Assembly: GCA_965204245.1 (NCBI GenBank)
Contig: CBDBED010000001.1
Coordinates: 124,001 to 188,000, forward strand
Reading direction: 5' to 3'
DNA from: JAAXIE01 sp965204245
GTDB taxonomy: Bacteria; Chloroflexota; Dehalococcoidia; Lucifugimonadales; JAAXIE01
Length of the DNA: 64,000 nt
Shown here: in pieces, positions 62,225 to 64,000 of the stretch
Numbering within the stretch: position 1 is the first letter of the stretch
Layout: each line of letters begins with the position of its first letter
Translations under genes and position numbers: made by a program
The notes under the pieces: generated by a model
Databases searched by the model: none
The model's input: the letters and a program-made list of their open reading frames with translations, nothing else
Told to the model about the DNA's origin: nothing

Positions 62225-62960
62225 GTGGGTTACGTGGGTTCCCGCCTGCGCGGGAATGACGGGGGGTGGGGGTCGTGGTCGGTGTCGTGAAGGTGTCATT
62301 TGGGTTGTGGGTCCGGGGTACGTGGGTTCCCGCCTGCGCGGGAATGACGGGGGGTGGGCGCGGAATGACGGGTGTCGGTTGGGGTTTCAGATGGGAGGGT
62401 GGCTTGGGGTGCGAGTCCGGGTTACGTGGGTTCCCGCCTGCGCGGGAACGACGGGGGGTGGGGGTCGTGGTCGGTGTCGTGAAGGTGTCGTTTGGGTTGT
62501 GGGTCCGGGGTACGTGGGTTCCCGCCTGCGCGGGAATGACGGGGGGGCGCGGAACGACGGGTGTCGGTTGGGGTTTCAGATGGGAGGGTGGCTTGGGGTG
62601 CGAGTCCGGGTTACGTGGGTTCCCGCCTGCGCGGGAATGACGGGGGGTGGGGCGCGGGAATGACGGGGGGTGGGCGCGGAACGACGGGTGTCGGTTGGGG
62701 TTTCAGATGGGAGGGTGGCTTGGGGTGCGAGTCCGGGTTACGTGGGTTCCCGCCTGCGCGGGAATGACGGGGGGCGCGGGAATGACGGGGGGCGCGGGAA
62801 TGACGGGGGGTGGGCGCGGAACGACGGGTGTCGGTTGGGGTTTCAGATGGGAGGGTGGCTTGGGGTGCGAGTCCGGGTTACGTGGGTTCCCGCCTGCGCG
62901 GGAATGACGGGGGGTGGGAGCGGGAATGACGGGGGTGGGAGCGGGAATGACGGAATGGAC
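62225..62960. repeat. Higher-order tandem array containing seven palindromic repeats
   Basis: The TTCCCGCCTGCGCGGGAA core occurs at about 62239, 62329, 62429, 62519, 62619, 62746 and 62887. Two longer units alternate. One has GGTCGTGGTCGGTGTCGTG and GTGGGTCCGGGGTACGTGGG (starts about 62271 and 62461). The other has GTCGGTTGGGGTTTCAGATG and GCTTGGGGTGCGAGTCCGGG (starts about 62371, 62562, 62689 and 62829). Copies are nearly identical, so the array expanded recently. Open frames with WVPACAGMTG or RGFPPARE come from the repeats. Confidence 0.92.
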
Positions 62961-62963
62961 ACT

Positions 62964-63212
62964 TCACAGGTGGGGAGTCTGCCCTATGGGGCCGATATTA
63001 CAGATGAGAAGGTCTTTACCCTCAAGGTATATTATCCAGTGGGTATCGCCTCGATAGATTCTCCCCACTAGCGGGGGTATATCGTAGGGGCGTACATCAA
63101 TTCCGTTGGGGTGACCGGCTAGCCAGACGGCCTCCTCGACCAGCCTCTGACGTGCAGGATTGGACTGTGCATCCAGAAAGGTCCTGGCGTTGGGAGCAAA
63201 CCGTACTCCCAT
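62964..63212 (-). CDS. RelE/ParE-type toxin-like protein
   Basis: 82 residues. The order of elements fits the ParE/RelE fold: VRFAPNARTFLDAQSNPARQ (first helix pair), RLVEEAVWLAGHPNGIDVRP, then strands VGRIYRGDTHWIIYLEGKD and LLICNIGPIG. Toxins of this fold block translation or gyrase. The ATG is 1 base after the stop of the upstream gene, the usual operon geometry for such pairs. The start codon lacks its own strong ribosome site, in keeping with coupling. The 3' end abuts the repeat array. Confidence 0.68.
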   Translation of the reverse strand: MGVRFAPNARTFLDAQSNPARQRLVEEAVWLAGHPNGIDVRPYDIPPLVGRIYRGDTHWIIYLEGKDLLICNIGPIGQTPHL

Positions 63213-63213
63213 G

Positions 63214-63489
63214 CTACTTAGCGGTCACCTCACCAACGACTTCTTCCAGCGAAGCTACACCTTGGTCAGCGCATTCGCGCCAAAAGGCAGCGGCCTCCTC
63301 GGGAGTAGCACCATTAGTTTCCGCACCAGACATGGCCTGTGCCTGAGCTTCCAGCTCCCTGAAACGGGTTACTTGACCTGATCCATCATCTGCATCATCC
63401 CAAGCCCTTTCTTGGTCAATGGGTGCGTGCCCATTGCGTGATGGAGCAGGCTGCGTTCCTAATCGCGGTCTACCGGTCTCCTTCTTCAT
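63214..63489 (-). CDS. Putative antitoxin partner of the RelE/ParE-like toxin
   Basis: 91 residues from the ATG at 63489, seven bases after GGAGGTCG; the frame extends 11 codons further upstream. The N-terminus is basic and Pro-rich (MKKETGRPRLGTQPAPS), the rest acidic and helical (TRFRELEAQAQAMSGAETNG, EEAAAFWRECADQGVASLEE). No classical DNA-binding domain is plain. It is called an antitoxin mainly because it precedes the toxin-like gene with a 1-base gap and is similar in size and acidity to known partners. Confidence 0.5.
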   Translation of the reverse strand: MKKETGRPRLGTQPAPSRNGHAPIDQERAWDDADDGSGQVTRFRELEAQAQAMSGAETNGATPEEAAAFWRECADQGVASLEEVVGEVTAK

Positions 63490-63866
63490 GAAAGGGCGAC
63501 CTCCAATATCAAAATCAAACATGCGAGTGAATCAACGTGGTCGAGTGGCCAGCCTCAAGGGGTTTAGACGATTCCTAGTAACAAGCGGACGAAGCAATCG
63601 GAGGAATGGCGGGATAGCAAGCGTTGGAAGGACGGGCTTTTGTCATCACATTACTCCTACAAGGGGCACAATCCATGATAACAGAAAAACTGGAAGATGA
63701 GCCGGGTGGCGTCGCATTGTCACCACTGCGCAGGAATATTGTCAATTCCTTTATCGAGTCGTTACCGCGGTGTCAACGGCACTCAGACGACCGGAGGGTG
63801 GGGGCGATTTACTAGTGGAGCGGGGGCGGGTACTCTGTGGGGGAGTTTTTGGAGGAGGTACTGGTT
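63490..63866. other. Intergenic, no recognised gene
   Basis: Divergent region between the antitoxin and GlcG genes. It is more AT-rich than its surroundings and probably holds promoters for both. Short plus-strand frames have no domain. Confidence 0.45.
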
Positions 63867-64000
63867 ATGGCGGATCGACCTTTTATTACGATGGCGCAGG
63901 CGCAGGCGGCTATGAATGCGATGATCGCGAAGGCGAATGAGACGCCGGATGCGCCGGTGGCTATGTGCATACTGGATGATTCGGGGAATCTGGTGGCCTA
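63867..64000 (+). CDS. GlcG/HbpS-family protein, N-terminal part (runs off the window)
   Basis: GGAGGAGG at 63851-63858 precedes the ATG. The 44 residues seen (MADRPFITMAQAQAAMNAMI, AKANETPDAPVAMCILDDSG, NLVAY) are the start of a GlcG/HbpS (DUF336) domain, in which the VAMCILDDSGNLVA strand is typical. Family members bind heme or corrinoids, or serve as small accessory proteins in glycolate and other operons. The remaining two-thirds are outside the window. Confidence 0.8.
   Translation, partial: MADRPFITMAQAQAAMNAMIAKANETPDAPVAMCILDDSGNLVA

Noticed and set aside
47281..62960. CRISPR array
   Set aside because: The repeats are 25-30 bases but spacing is irregular (40 to several hundred bases), spacers are G-rich and repeated rather than unique, and there are no cas genes.
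62181..63071. Several plus-strand frames of 68-160 codons in the tandem array
   Set aside because: They consist of repeat translations (WVPACAGMTGG) and differ only by frame; they are not genes.

Overview
The window looks like about 64 kb of a moderately GC-rich chromosome (by eye near 60% GC) from a member of Chloroflexota, most likely class Dehalococcoidia or the SAR202 group. That is inferred from the mixture of genes: a cytoplasmic RdhA-like corrinoid/Fe-S protein, a CoxL/XDH-type molybdoenzyme subunit, a MetE-like methyltransferase, Uma2, a retropepsin-like protein pair, and very large cadherin, FN3, LRR and Thr-Pro-rich surface proteins. No rRNA or complete tRNA is present to test it.

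Region 1 (1-24.1 kb, almost all minus strand) is a cell-surface region. It holds a subtilase fused to WSDGTTMWVAD repeats, leucine-rich repeats and a DUF11-like module. Beside it lie a stand-alone paralogue of the subtilase prodomain, a collagen-like lipoprotein, a small zinc-ribbon protein, a Thr-Pro-rich DUF11/cadherin protein with a C-terminal membrane anchor, a 1217-residue cadherin/dockerin-like protein and a 1.6-kilo-residue FN3 protein. Between these sit a sensor kinase fused to a DNA-binding response regulator whose receiver has Asn in place of the phospho-Asp, and a small island remnant: a broken DUF499 ATPase, a VapBC toxin-antitoxin pair and the 3' half of a tRNA-Arg gene.

Region 2 (24.7-47.3 kb) is mostly housekeeping and metabolism. 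It contains recN, a molybdopterin-binding oxidoreductase, pstS-pstC-pstA (no pstB), a Uma2 nuclease-fold protein, a DMT transporter, a TPP enzyme, the RdhA-like protein, a pentapeptide-repeat TIR protein and a FlK-like thioesterase. Then come argF-der-plsY-like, the dnaJ-prmA-rsmE cluster read towards them, bioY and an MBL-fold hydrolase. Inside bioY, near 45.97 kb, the plus strand changes abruptly from C-rich to G-rich.

Region 3 (47.3-64 kb) has single genes scattered among intergenic repeats. The genes include a GIY-YIG nuclease, a 1.5-kilo-residue surface protein, PaREP1-like, VOC, two clan AA aspartic-protease genes, a MetE-like enzyme, a collagen-trypsin lipoprotein, a ParE/RelE-type toxin pair and the start of a GlcG/HbpS gene. 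Roughly 28 copies of a palindromic repeat (core TTCCCGC-CTGC-GCGGGAA) are clustered here.

The most unusual signal is a second repeat family at 34.4-34.8, 49.1-49.7 and 58.8-59.0 kb. Constant GTAGCTG/GTATCTG boxes alternate with short arms of the form GTNNCAT. The arm sequence differs between units, yet it changes on both sides of each stem, which is compensatory covariation and points to a structured RNA or DNA element. A second pattern is that at least eleven otherwise good genes are interrupted by one extra base in a short homopolymer. All extra bases are insertions, which favours sequencing error over real gene decay, so I describe those genes as single units with a frameshift.
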